Source: Nonlabens spongiae
GTDB lineage: Bacteria > Bacteroidota > Bacteroidia > Flavobacteriales > Flavobacteriaceae
DNA: 64,000 nt
Direction: 5' to 3'
Assembly: GCF_002117125.1 (NCBI RefSeq)
Contig: NZ_CP019344.1
Span: 2,198,501 to 2,262,500, forward strand
Shown piece after piece: positions 1 to 8,823 of this stretch. Every line of letters starts with the position of its first letter. Within the stretch, counting starts at the first letter, position 1. The notes below the pieces were generated by a model. The model saw nothing but the letters and a program-made list of their open reading frames with translations, had not been told where the DNA came from and ran no database searches. The position numbers and the translations under genes are program-made.

Positions 1-111
1 AACAGTATTCTCTTGCTGCTCAACCTGAACCGTATCTTGTTGTACTTGTGAAAAAACAACCGCACTAGCCCAAAGAGCAAGTGCGGCTGGAATCCATTTC
101 TTTATTTTCAA
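1..111 (-). CDS. Secreted protein, N-terminal fragment (runs off the window)
   Basis: Only the first 37 codons are present. From a TTG start at 111 the product begins MKIKKWIPAALALWASAV and continues into VVFSQVQQDTVQVEQQ: two lysines, a hydrophobic core and a plausible signal-peptidase site before a Gln-rich stretch. No ATG lies in this frame nearby, so TTG is inferred from the signal peptide. It is the next gene downstream of pgk on the same strand. In related genomes a LysM/lytic-transglycosylase gene can sit beside pgk, but nothing visible here proves that identity. Confidence 0.55.
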   Translation of the reverse strand, partial: MKIKKWIPAALALWASAVVFSQVQQDTVQVEQQENTV

Positions 112-194
112 ATCTTGTTTTTTCTGTATCGATTTATAAGTTTTAAGTGGCTACAATATTTGAACCAATTTCACTATCTCTTGCTGCAATAATA

Positions 195-1379
195 TTACTC
201 GCCTTTAATCGCAGCAATCCCTGGCAGCGTCTTTCCTTCCAGCATTTCCAGCATGGCACCGCCACCGGTTGACACGTAGCTTACTTGATCGTCAAAACCA
301 AATTGCTTCACCGCCGCAACAGAATCACCACCTCCCACTAGGGAAAAAGCTCCATTTTCAGTAGCCTTTGCAACGGAACGACCCAAGGCCTTAGTACCCT
401 CAGCAAATTTTTCCATTTCAAATACTCCCGCAGGACCATTCCATAATATCGTTTTTGCACCGAGCAGAACACGGTCAAAATTGTCTCGCGACTTCTCGCC
501 TATATCCAGTCCCATCCAGCCTTCAGGAATATTGTTTATCGGTGCTTTGTCAATCGTTGCCTGTTCTGAAAACGCGTTTGCCGTTACGACATCTACTGGC
601 AGGTGGATTGCGGTATTGGTCTCTTTTGCCTTTTCTAGAATTTCTAGTGCCAGATCTTGTTTGTCATCTTCTACTAAGGAATCACCCACCTGGCCTCCTA
701 GCGCCTTGATGAACGTGTAGGCCATACCGCCGGCAATGATCAAATCATCTACCTTTTCAAGAATATTCTCGATCACGGTAATTTTTGAAGACACTTTTGC
801 ACCACCCAATATCGCTACGAGTGGTCGCTCGGGAGTTTCCATGACTTTTTCAAGGCTGCTGATTTCCTTTTCCATGAGCTTCCCAAAACATTTCTGCTCG
901 AAGTATTCTGCGATGATCGCCGTGCTGGCGTGAGCCCTATGTGCGGTCCCAAATGCGTCGTTGATGTACACGTCGCCTAGTTGAGATAACGCTTTCGCGA
1001 AAGCGTGGTCACCAGCAGTCTCCTCACTATGGTAACGCAGATTCTCTAATAAAAGAACCTCACCCGGCTGAAGGTTATCAGCGGCCTGTTGCGCTATTTC
1101 ACCCGTACATTCAGAACAAAACTTGACCTCAACACCTAGAATATCACTTGCGGTAGACACCACATGCTGAAGGGAAAACTCTTGCTCTTTATTTTCAGGT
1201 CTTCCCAAGTGTGACATTAAGATGACAGCTCCACCATGCTCCAAAACGTGAATAATGGTATCTTTTGCAGCTTTGATACGCGTGATATCAGTCACTTCTT
1301 GCTGTTCATTTAACGGCACGTTGAAGTCAACTCTTATCAAAGCTTTTTTACCTTCAAAATTTATATTTTCTAGCGTCAT
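195..1379 (-). CDS. pgk: Phosphoglycerate kinase
   Basis: Glycolytic and gluconeogenic enzyme transferring phosphate between 1,3-bisphosphoglycerate and ADP in the cytoplasm. The 394 residues match the usual length. Visible family motifs are the N-terminal RVDFNVPLN, SHLGRP, the NDAFGTAHRAHAST segment near residue 140, LGGAKVSSKI (nucleotide side), and the C-terminal GGGDSVAA and STGGGAMLE. It is divergent from holB; its promoter box TATATTTG on the minus strand (1405-1412) lies 25 nt before the ATG. A GCTTTCGCGAAAGC palindrome (991) lies inside the gene and encodes AFAKA in a region where FAK is normal for the family, so it has not disturbed the protein. Confidence 0.97.
   Translation of the reverse strand: MTLENINFEGKKALIRVDFNVPLNEQQEVTDITRIKAAKDTIIHVLEHGGAVILMSHLGRPENKEQEFSLQHVVSTASDILGVEVKFCSECTGEIAQQAADNLQPGEVLLLENLRYHSEETAGDHAFAKALSQLGDVYINDAFGTAHRAHASTAIIAEYFEQKCFGKLMEKEISSLEKVMETPERPLVAILGGAKVSSKITVIENILEKVDDLIIAGGMAYTFIKALGGQVGDSLVEDDKQDLALEILEKAKETNTAIHLPVDVVTANAFSEQATIDKAPINNIPEGWMGLDIGEKSRDNFDRVLLGAKTILWNGPAGVFEMEKFAEGTKALGRSVAKATENGAFSLVGGGDSVAAVKQFGFDDQVSYVSTGGGAMLEMLEGKTLPGIAAIKGE
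991..1005. repeat. GCTTTCGCGAAAGC palindrome copy 1 (in pgk)
   Basis: Perfect 14-bp palindromic core plus one base, read in pgk as AFAKA. Member of a family with 17 intact copies in this window. Confidence 0.95.
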
Positions 1380-1404
1380 TTTTATTGGTTATCGTGTTTT
1401 CAAG

Positions 1405-1412
1405 CAAATATA
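1405..1412 (-). promoter_or_regulatory. pgk promoter, TAnnTTTG box
   Basis: TATATTTG on the minus strand followed by C, matching the Bacteroidota -7 consensus, 25 nt upstream of the pgk ATG. Confidence 0.6.
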
Positions 1413-1429
1413 AAGCTTATATGGGTTCT

Positions 1430-1437
1430 TATATTTG
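1430..1437 (+). promoter_or_regulatory. holB promoter, TAnnTTTG box
   Basis: TATATTTG ends exactly 4 nt before the ATG at 1442, which both supports that start and suggests a leaderless transcript. It lies only 17 bp from the oppositely oriented pgk box. Confidence 0.65.
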
Positions 1438-1441
1438 CAGC

Positions 1442-2572
1442 ATGCGCTACTCCCAGATCATAGGTCTCGATTATGTCAAAAAGCACTTGCAGACCACGGT
1501 CGAGAATGATCGTATTGCCCACGCCCAGCTTTTTGTAGGACGCACCGGTAGTGGAGTCTTACCACTCGCTATAGCTTATGCGCGCAACGTGCTTTGTTCT
1601 CAAGGCAATGAAAACTGCGATGTGCAAATGGATCGCATCATGCATCCAGATCTGCATTTTTCATTTCCCGTGGCATCTACTCCTGCTTCAGGTTCAAAAC
1701 CTACTTCTGATCAGTTCATCGCAGAATGGCGCGAGTTCTTAACCGAGTCACCTTACGGTGCACTTCAAGACTGGTATGAAAAAAGTGGGATTGAGAAAAA
1801 AAATGCTGAAATAAGAGTTGTAGAAGCGCAGGCGATCATGAAAAAATTGAGCCTCAAATCTTATGAAGGCGGGAATAAAATCCTCATCGTTTGGGGCGCC
1901 GATAAAATGAATACAGAGGCTGCCAATAAATTACTCAAAATCATTGAAGAGCCGCCTACCGGTACTATTATCCTTTTGCTAGCAGAAGACGAGGAGCGCA
2001 TATTGAATACCATTAAATCCCGTTGCCAGATTCTTCATGTTCCCAAATTAAGTACGGCAGACATTGCAAATGGACTGGTAGAGCGTCTAGGCATGAGTGC
2101 TTCAAGTGCTCAAACGGTAGCGCGTCAAAGTAATGGCGACTTTCAAAAAGCCCTCCAACTACATGAGCAAAGCAGTGAGGATCTTGAATTTGAAAAGTGG
2201 TTCATCACATGGGTGCGTACAGCGTTTCAAGCTAAGAAAAAACCGAGCGCCATAACCGAGTTACTCAACTGGGCAAATGACATCGCCAGCCTTAACCGAG
2301 AAACACAAAAACGTTTTTTGAATTATTGTTTAGAGTTCTTCCGCCAGGCAATGTTGCTGAATTATAAAGCTCATGAAGCGGTTTATTTAAAACCTGGAAA
2401 TAATTTTGAGCTTGCCAAATTTGCACCTTTTGTATCTGGAAACAGAGCGGTAGAAGTATATGAGCAAATCAATACTGCTATTTATCACATAGACCGCAAT
2501 GCTAGCGGGAAAGTAGTACTAAGCGATCTAGCGATAGGACTGACGAGAATTTTGCATAGTAGGGAGGTTTAG
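1442..2572 (+). CDS. holB: DNA polymerase III delta' (clamp loader) subunit
   Basis: Clamp-loader ATPase-fold subunit that helps load the beta clamp. The open frame begins at 1385, but the ATG at 1442 is chosen: it gives the family-typical start MRYSQIIGLDYVKKHL and lies 4 nt after a TATATTTG promoter box. The product is 376 residues. The segment IAHAQLFVGRTGSG is the P-loop position without the GKT of active ATPases, as expected for delta'. Further marks are NKLLKIIEEPP and the SRC motif (IKSRCQIL) that supplies the arginine finger to neighbouring subunits. The zinc-binding cysteine cluster of E. coli delta' looks incomplete here (CSQGNENC). Monocistronic and divergent from pgk. Confidence 0.9.
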   Translation: MRYSQIIGLDYVKKHLQTTVENDRIAHAQLFVGRTGSGVLPLAIAYARNVLCSQGNENCDVQMDRIMHPDLHFSFPVASTPASGSKPTSDQFIAEWREFLTESPYGALQDWYEKSGIEKKNAEIRVVEAQAIMKKLSLKSYEGGNKILIVWGADKMNTEAANKLLKIIEEPPTGTIILLLAEDEERILNTIKSRCQILHVPKLSTADIANGLVERLGMSASSAQTVARQSNGDFQKALQLHEQSSEDLEFEKWFITWVRTAFQAKKKPSAITELLNWANDIASLNRETQKRFLNYCLEFFRQAMLLNYKAHEAVYLKPGNNFELAKFAPFVSGNRAVEVYEQINTAIYHIDRNASGKVVLSDLAIGLTRILHSREV

Positions 2573-2641
2573 CTTTAAAGTTTTATTAATCAATTCCACA
2601 AATTAGAGTTTATTCCGAGAGAGGTTTAAACTCAATCTAGA

Positions 2642-2649
2642 TATATTTG
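2642..2649 (+). promoter_or_regulatory. Promoter of the DUF6660/TonB receptor pair
   Basis: TATATTTG ends 4 nt before the GTG start at 2654, the same spacing as at holB, suggesting a leaderless message. Confidence 0.6.
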
Positions 2650-2653
2650 CACC

Positions 2654-2965
2654 GTGAAGTTTCTAGTATTTATCATATCTATTTTTCTACTAGGTCAAAG
2701 TTTAAGTTACTGTCAGGATGAATCTGCAGGCCAGGATGTGGTTATAGAACACTGTGGAGATCATGATGACAGTAACAAAAATGGCGATCCTTGCTCTTCT
2801 ATCTGCGCTTGTAGTTGTTGCCTAATTGTTTCTTTCAGCACAACAGAAACTACGATTTCAAACCCCATAATTGAATTCTTTTTGCTTGAAAGGTCTGATG
2901 CCATCGAAATAGATTTACCCAGCCAATTTATTTCTGGCCTTCTTCAACCTCCCCAATTCGCATAG
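2654..2965 (+). CDS. DUF6660-like small Cys/His-rich secreted protein
   Basis: A 103-residue protein with a GTG start, an N-terminal hydrophobic signal (FLVFIISIFLLGQSLSYC), an acidic His/Asp segment (HCGDHDDSNKNGDPC), a cysteine-rich stretch CSSICACSCC, and the terminal FISGLLQPPQ. This layout matches small DUF6660 proteins of flavobacteria, commonly found upstream of TonB receptor or metal-efflux genes. The clustered Cys and His suggest metal contact in the envelope, but that is inference. It lies 80-105 bp upstream of the receptor gene and is probably cotranscribed with it. Confidence 0.7.
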   Translation: MKFLVFIISIFLLGQSLSYCQDESAGQDVVIEHCGDHDDSNKNGDPCSSICACSCCLIVSFSTTETTISNPIIEFFLLERSDAIEIDLPSQFISGLLQPPQFA

Positions 2966-3069
2966 TTAAATTAACCGATTGCTCAATTTCTAGCTATTTC
3001 AAATTAAACTAGAGATTCATTCATTTTTTATTTCTTATTAAAAAAATGCCTTTGCAGGCATCTCAATCT

Positions 3070-5283
3070 ATGCGATATTCTAAAATCATATGGATCAGCT
3101 TATGCATGTTTCACTTACTTATCAATGCAACTCCAGTTCATACTCAAGCTGATTCAAATCAATCTAACAACTTATATATCAGCGTTAAAGACGCTACTGA
3201 TCAACAACCCATACTAGGAGCGAGTATTTATATTCCAGAACTAGAAACAGGAACAACAACTAATGTTTCTGGTGAAGCTACCTTTAGCAATCTAAACAAA
3301 CAGACATTTGAGTTGCAAATAAGCTACATAGGTTATAAAACCTACATGACCGATGTAGATCTCTCACAAAAAAATCGGATTGAAATTCTACTCCAACCTG
3401 AGGAAAATGCGCTGTCCGAAATCGTCATTCAGTCCACTCGAGGCACTAGAACTTTTGCGAGAACTCCTACTAGGGTTGAGTTCATAGGTGGTGAGGAACT
3501 GATAGAAAAAGCATTGATGAACAGCACAAATATTTCTATGGTTTTAAGGGAAAGTACAGGAATTCAAATGCAACAAACCTCTCAAAGTAGTGCCAACCAA
3601 GTTATAAGGATTCAGGGGCTTGATGGCCGTTACACACAGTTGCTCAAAGATGGTTTTCCCTTATAAGGAGGCTTTGCAGGAGGTTTGAGTATTATGCAAA
3701 TACCACCTCTTGATCTTGCCCAATTTGAAATTATCAAAGGAAGCTCTTCCACGCTTTATGGAGGTGGGGCCATTGCGGGACTTGTAAATATGCAGTCCAA
3801 ACGACCACAAAGAGAGGCAGAACTTGATTTGATGCTGGTGGGAACACAGGCTTCTGGAGCTACAGTAAATACATTTTACTCTAAACGTAATGATCGCTGG
3901 GGAACGACTCTTTTTGCATCTGGAAACTTACAGAAAGCCTATGATCCCGATGATAATGGTTTTTCAAACCTACCAGAAACTAAGACGATTACCGTGAACC
4001 CACGCCTATTTTATTATCCATCAAATCGGACTACATTTTGGTTAGGTTTGAATGGAACTTTTGATGATCGATTAGGTGGAAGTATAGAAGCTATCGACAA
4101 TGATGCTAACACCTACAAAGAACATAACATCTCTCGTAGATTGAGTTCTCAAGCAAGTTTCAGAACATCATTTTCAGACCGCTCATCGCTCGAAGTTAAA
4201 AACAGCATCAATCATTTTGATAGAGATCTTCATACCAGAAATTACCAATTTACTGGAACCCAGATTAATTCATTTACCGAAGCGAGCTACACACTTTCAA
4301 CAAACCGCACCGACTGGGTTTTTGGAACTAATCTTTATACGAGCAGCTTTGACGAGCAAGACACACAATCACCTAGAGATCAAAACGATACCACCATCGG
4401 TGCGTTTATAAATAATGTGCATGATCTTAATGAGCATTTTATACTTGAAACGGGATTCAGAACTGATTACGCAGTAGATTGGGGCGTTTTTGCACTTCCA
4501 AGAGTTTCCCTACTTTACAAAAGCGATGGAGCTTTCACTAGTCGGTTAGGTGGTGGATTAGGGTATAAGATTCCTGATATTTTCACTGAAGATGCTGAGC
4601 GTGTCAATTTTCAAAACGTATTAGGTATTGATAAAAATCAGTTGGAAGCTGAAACAAGCTATGGAGTCAATTTGGATTTTGACTATAAATTTTCGCTAGG
4701 AGGTAGAACTACGCTTTCCATCAATCAATTGTTCTATTTAACAGCTATCGAAAACGGATTGACACTCAATAGCACAGATAATGGGTTTTTAGAATACAGA
4801 AACGCCCCAGATTTAACCATGAGCCGTGGAGCAGAAACTAATGTAAAGATCAAGTTTGGTGATTTTAAATGGTTTTTGAATTATGCCTTTATCGATACGC
4901 AGCTTAATTATTTAGATGGCAATCCTCAAATACCGCTCACGGCAAGACACAGTGCTGGAAATATCGTGATGTATGAAACTCCCGAGTGGCGTCTAGGATT
5001 TGAATCTTATTACTGGGGAAAACAGTTGCTTTTTAACGGAACAGAATCTGAGGATTTTATAACCCTAGGCTTTCTAGCCATGCGAAATTTTGAATGGGGT
5101 GGTCTTTACATCAACTTTGAAAACTTTACCGATCGCAGACAAGATCGGTTTTCACCAGTGGTAGAAGGCACATTAACAAATCCTCAATTTAATGAGCTCT
5201 ATGCACCTAATGATGGTTTTATTTTTAGTGCTGGTATCATTTGGAAACCCTTTGGGAATGAGATGGAGCATCATGATGATTGA
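3070..5283 (+). pseudogene. TonB-dependent receptor with a single in-frame stop codon
   Basis: Outer-membrane TonB receptor in two open segments that share one frame: 3070-3666 and 3667-5283. The first ends LLKDGFPL at a TAA (3664-3666); the same frame continues GGFAGGLSIMQIPPLD. Family members usually read GFPLYGG here, so the stop most simply replaces a Tyr codon (TAT/TAC to TAA). Order: signal peptide (MRYSKIIWISLCMFHLL), CarboxypepD_reg-like domain about residues 40-115, plug domain from about 120 (the stop is in it), beta-barrel to the C-terminus. No other frameshift or stop is visible, so the lesion is recent or a sequencing error. The ATG at 3070 is preferred to 3046 because it gives a better signal peptide. 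Substrate unknown; the DUF6660 partner suggests a metal or metal chelate. Confidence 0.85.
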
Positions 5284-5346
5284 GACGTGAAAATTGGTCA
5301 TACCTGACTAGCACTAAGCCAGCATAAATCTTCATTACATCTACCT

Positions 5347-5354
5347 TATTTTTG
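5347..5354 (+). promoter_or_regulatory. trpS promoter, TAnnTTTG box
   Basis: TATTTTTG followed by C, 18 nt before the trpS ATG. Confidence 0.55.
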
Positions 5355-5372
5355 CACCAATTCTAAACAGCT

Positions 5373-6341
5373 ATGGCAAGAATACTCACAGGGATACAAT
5401 CTACAGGAACACCGCATCTAGGGAATTTATTAGGTGCGATCATTCCGGCAATTGAAATGTCTAAGAAAGCAGAAAACGACTCCTTTTTGTTCATTGCAGA
5501 CTTGCATTCCCTTACCCAGATAAAAGATGGGAAAACGCTCAGAGAAAATACCTATTCTACTGCAGCGGCATGGCTTGCCTGTGGCCTTGATGTAGAAAAA
5601 AGTACTTTTTACAGACAAAGTGATGTGCCACAAGTGACAGAATTGAACTGGTATCTAGCTTGTTATTATCCTTACCAGCGATTGACGCTGGCACATAGTT
5701 TTAAGGATAAAAGCGATCGTTTGTCTGATGTAAATGCGGGATTATTTACCTATCCCATGCTCATGGCTGCAGATATTCTTTTGTATGATGCAGAGGTCGT
5801 TCCGGTCGGCAAGGATCAGCTTCAACATATTGAAATTACAAGAGATGTTGCGGGTCGCTTCAATCACCAGATGGGAGAAACTTTTGTTGAACCACAAGCA
5901 GAAATTCAGAAAAACACCATGCTCATTCCAGGTACTGATGGTGACAAAATGAGTAAGTCCAAAGGAAATATCATCGACATTTTCCAAACCGATAGAAAAC
6001 TTCGCAGGCAATGTATGTCCATCGAGACCGACAGCACGCCGCTTGAAGAGCCTAAAAATCCAGACACCTGTAATGTTTTTGCACTCTACAAGATCATTGC
6101 ATCAGCTGAAAAAGTGAATGAAATGCGATCCAATTACCTTGCTGGTAATTATGGATACGGGCATGCAAAACAAGCGTTATTTGAAGCCATAGTGGAACGT
6201 TTTTCAGAAGCCAGAAGCAAATACAACCACTTTATGGAAAATAAGCACGAGATCGATGAAGCACTTGCTCGAGGCGCTGAAAAGGCTTCTGGTATCGCAA
6301 ATGAGGTTCTTAAGCGCGTGCGGAAAAAGGTTGGATACTAA
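5373..6341 (+). CDS. trpS: Tryptophan-tRNA ligase
   Basis: Class I aminoacyl-tRNA synthetase charging tRNA-Trp. At 322 residues it has the usual bacterial length. The HIGH-equivalent is TPHLGN at residues 13-18 and the KMSKS loop (DKMSKSKGN) is near residue 192. The segments LYDAEVVPVGKDQLQHIE and DVAGRFN are typical of TrpRS. It is transcribed alone from its own promoter and converges on the deoxynucleoside kinase gene. Confidence 0.96.
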   Translation: MARILTGIQSTGTPHLGNLLGAIIPAIEMSKKAENDSFLFIADLHSLTQIKDGKTLRENTYSTAAAWLACGLDVEKSTFYRQSDVPQVTELNWYLACYYPYQRLTLAHSFKDKSDRLSDVNAGLFTYPMLMAADILLYDAEVVPVGKDQLQHIEITRDVAGRFNHQMGETFVEPQAEIQKNTMLIPGTDGDKMSKSKGNIIDIFQTDRKLRRQCMSIETDSTPLEEPKNPDTCNVFALYKIIASAEKVNEMRSNYLAGNYGYGHAKQALFEAIVERFSEARSKYNHFMENKHEIDEALARGAEKASGIANEVLKRVRKKVGY

Positions 6342-6402
6342 GAATATTTGAGGTGACTTTGATTGCGCTCAGACACCCGGGTGAAATAACAAATCAAGCA
6401 AA

Positions 6403-6427
6403 CGGCGCTTCGGCTCCGCTCAGCGAC
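6403..6427. repeat. REP-like element GCTTCGGCTCCGCTCAGC, intergenic copy
   Basis: The core GCTTCGGCTCCGCTCAGC(G/C)ACC occurs here, in the convergent gap between trpS and the kinase gene, and again inside leuS near 47032. It can form a short GC-rich hairpin and may act as a transcription end for the flanking genes (inference). Confidence 0.7.
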
Positions 6428-6447
6428 CATTTGTTTTCCAGAATAGA

Positions 6448-7065
6448 CTAGGAAAAAAGCCCGCCCATCTCTGCATCGATCTTGTTGATGATACCACCCA
6501 GGTCTTCAGGGTTGTTCACAAAGTCGATGTTGTCCACATCAATGATGAGTAGATTCCCCTTATCGTACCCGTGAATCCAGGCTTCATAACGCTCATTAAG
6601 GCGACTCAGGTAGTCGATGCTGATCGTATTTTCATAATCACGACCGCGCTTGTGTATTTGGCTCACAAGATTGGCGATGGAACTGCGCAGGTAGATCAAA
6701 AGATCTGGAGCTGCTACGAGTTTTTCCATGAGTTCAAAAAGCGAACTATAATTATCAAAATCGCGCTGAGACAATAATCCCATCGCGTGTAGGTTAGGCG
6801 CAAAAATATTGGCATCCTCATAGATCGTGCGATCTTGAATGATCTTCTTGCCACTCTCACGTATTTCAAGCACCTGGCGGAAACGGCTGTTCAGAAAGTA
6901 GACTTGTAGATTAAAAGACCAGCGCTCCATGTCTGTGTAAAAATCCTCGAGGTAGGGATTTTCCAGCACGTCCTCAAATTGAGGACTCCATTTGTAGTGT
7001 TTGGCAAGTAGTTTTGTGAGGGTCGTCTTGCCAGCCCCTATATTTCCTGCAATGGCAACGTGCAT
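6448..7065 (-). CDS. Deoxynucleoside kinase (deoxyadenosine/deoxyguanosine kinase type)
   Basis: Salvage enzyme phosphorylating deoxynucleosides with ATP. The 205-residue protein has the P-loop GNIGAGKTT (residues 7-15), the substrate-site ENPYLEDFY, the DRT motif at residues 78-80 (IIQDRTIYED), and the RGRDYE lid segment. Specificity cannot be read from sequence alone; bacterial dAK/dGK is the best guess. It starts 2 bp after the stop of the preceding gene on this strand (7068-7850), so the two form an operon. Confidence 0.88.
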   Translation of the reverse strand: MHVAIAGNIGAGKTTLTKLLAKHYKWSPQFEDVLENPYLEDFYTDMERWSFNLQVYFLNSRFRQVLEIRESGKKIIQDRTIYEDANIFAPNLHAMGLLSQRDFDNYSSLFELMEKLVAAPDLLIYLRSSIANLVSQIHKRGRDYENTISIDYLSRLNERYEAWIHGYDKGNLLIIDVDNIDFVNNPEDLGGIINKIDAEMGGLFS

Positions 7066-7067
7066 AT

Positions 7068-7850
7068 CTAGTCTTTCTCTGGATTAAGCGGGTAAATCGT
7101 GATTTTTTTACCGTCCCAAATATAAAGTTTTCCAGCCTTTAGATACAAGGATTTGACCTCTTGTGCATCGTTGAGGCTTGTTTTAGTTCCGCTTTCGCGA
7201 AAGCGGAAATCCTTTCCAAAAACATAACCTATAACCTCATCTTCATGAATGACTATAAGTTGCTCAAAATCATAAGCTACATGATCTGATTGATCAATGG
7301 CAAGAACTCCTGTACGGCTGCCGTAACTGTTGTAGCTATGCACCGCACCCGCCGATTTTACATGGCAAAAATTATAGTCTGTATGCAAGCGGTCCACGGT
7401 GACCTTCATGGTGGGCGTAGAAACGACAACCGTGTTGTTCACATAATTGAAGAGCTGCAACCTGTTCTGATCTAAGTCATGCAACCATAGCCGACGCTCA
7501 CCCGCTAACCGCACGTGCTCAATGTAACGGTAGGGTTCCAAATCACTTAAGACAATGCGTTGGTTCTCGTTCATGCGATTGTCCAGAAGCACCACGGTTT
7601 GCGTGTCTTTATAAAACAATAAGATCTTCAAAGGATTGATCAAATCCACGGTAGTAAGATCGCCCAACTGAACGTCGTAGAACTGCAACCGCTGCTTGCC
7701 CACCTGCTTATACAATGTGTTGTTCACAGAGTAATAAAGCGCTTCAAAATCATCCACGCCGTAGAAATCATCTGCCTTTAAGGCAAAAAAGTTTGATTGA
7801 GCCCGGGTGCAGAAGCAGGTAAGTACGAGAAAAACTGAAATCCAACGCAT
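7068..7850 (-). CDS. Secreted protein of unknown function, operon with deoxynucleoside kinase
   Basis: The product (260 residues from the ATG at 7850) has a signal peptide MRWISVFLVLTCFCTRAQS and then repeated short beta-strand-like stretches with aromatic and Asp residues, suggesting a beta-propeller; no catalytic motif was recognised. The start at 7850 is preferred to 7865 because it gives the signal peptide directly and follows a near-consensus box (TACTTTTC) by 4 nt. A GCTTTCGCGAAAGC copy encodes FRFRESG near the C-terminus. Related proteins are conserved beside deoxynucleoside kinase genes in flavobacteria, but their role is unknown. Confidence 0.7.
   Translation of the reverse strand: MRWISVFLVLTCFCTRAQSNFFALKADDFYGVDDFEALYYSVNNTLYKQVGKQRLQFYDVQLGDLTTVDLINPLKILLFYKDTQTVVLLDNRMNENQRIVLSDLEPYRYIEHVRLAGERRLWLHDLDQNRLQLFNYVNNTVVVSTPTMKVTVDRLHTDYNFCHVKSAGAVHSYNSYGSRTGVLAIDQSDHVAYDFEQLIVIHEDEVIGYVFGKDFRFRESGTKTSLNDAQEVKSLYLKAGKLYIWDGKKITIYPLNPEKD
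7191..7205. repeat. GCTTTCGCGAAAGC palindrome copy 2
   Basis: Intact copy inside the secreted-protein gene, read as RFRES. Confidence 0.95.
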
Positions 7851-7968
7851 CGCTGAAAAGTACAACGATTAAATCAGATGATTATTGAAATAATTAAAGT
7901 AAGTGGACATGCCAAGTATTTTTCTTGGGATGTTTCCAAAGAATCCGAGAGGAATAATAGTTTCAGTT

Positions 7969-7983
7969 AAACCTCCGAGGTTT
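7969..7983. repeat. 15-bp palindrome AAACCTCCGAGGTTT
   Basis: Perfect inverted repeat around a single C. Its exact reverse complement occurs at 8039-8053. The 268-bp stretch 7866-8133 holds no gene; these two sites are its only clear structure. Confidence 0.85.
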
Positions 7984-8038
7984 GGTTCAATGTTACGAAC
8001 CAGACTTGACCGGTAAAGCTCGCAGTCTCTTTAGGGCA

Positions 8039-8053
8039 AAACCTCGGAGGTTT
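8039..8053. repeat. 15-bp palindrome AAACCTCGGAGGTTT
   Basis: Reverse-complement partner of the copy at 7969-7983. The pair could fold as two hairpins or one larger one and lies downstream of the response-regulator gene. Confidence 0.85.
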
Positions 8054-8133
8054 GATCAGGGTTGAATCAAGCTTCCCCACTCCGTATTGAGACATACCAA
8101 CACGGATAGTTGGCAAGTTAGCTATAACAAATT

Positions 8134-8823
8134 CTAAGGCACCATTAATTTATAGCCATACCCACGCACGTTGATGATCTCGATGCGGTCATCTTTGGCC
8201 AATTTTTTACGAAGGCGCGTAACAAAAACATCCATGCTGCGCCCAGAGAAGAAATCATCATTACCCCAGAGTTTTTTGAGGACGAAGCTGCGATCGAGTA
8301 CTTTGTTTTTCTTTTGCAAGAGGTGGTACAGCAAATGCGATTCACGGTGGGTGAGTTTTACTTCTTCATCATCCTTGTAAGTTAGTCGTTGTTTGGGAAA
8401 GTTGAAGCTGTAATCTCCTATCGCATAAATGGCAGCCGTTTTTTGAACTTCTTGTCTGTTGAGTAGGTTTTTGATGCGCACGATCAACTCTTCCATGGAA
8501 AACGGCTTTTTGAGATAATCGTTCCCACCTACATCAAAGCCTTCCAAAACATCTTCGGTTTGGGATTTTGCAGTCAAGAAGATGATTGGGATCTGCTCAT
8601 TTTCTAGTCTGATCTTTTTAGCGAGTGAAAAACCGTCCAGCTCTGGCATCATCACATCCAGTACCAGTGCATGCGGCTGGCTCTCTTCAAATGCTTTATA
8701 GGCCTTTGCCCCATCATTGCACAAGCGTACTTTAAAACCCCTGGTTTCAAGGCTTTCTTTTACGATCATACCTAGTGCCGGTTCATCTTCTGCGAGGATA
8801 ATGTCTATTGCTTCATTATTCAT
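8134..8823 (-). CDS. OmpR/PhoB-family response regulator
   Basis: A 229-residue two-domain regulator. The receiver domain (about 5-120) has the acidic pair ED at 12-13, the phospho-acceptor Asp56 in LVLDVMMPELDG, the conserved Thr of FLTAKS and the Lys of YLKKPF. The C-terminal winged-helix DNA-binding domain (about 130-229) ends with the typical RGYGYKL. Its start overlaps the histidine kinase stop by 8 bp, so the pair is translationally coupled. OmpR-type proteins bind tandem half-sites about 10 bp apart, which fits the TTAAC array at 10476-10500. Confidence 0.94.
   Translation of the reverse strand: MNNEAIDIILAEDEPALGMIVKESLETRGFKVRLCNDGAKAYKAFEESQPHALVLDVMMPELDGFSLAKKIRLENEQIPIIFLTAKSQTEDVLEGFDVGGNDYLKKPFSMEELIVRIKNLLNRQEVQKTAAIYAIGDYSFNFPKQRLTYKDDEEVKLTHRESHLLYHLLQKKNKVLDRSFVLKKLWGNDDFFSGRSMDVFVTRLRKKLAKDDRIEIINVRGYGYKLMVP

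Noticed and set aside
181..216. TTGCTGC...GCAGCAA inverted repeat at the pgk 3' end as a terminator
   Set aside because: Only 7 bp with a loop over 20 nt, partly within the coding region and without a T run.
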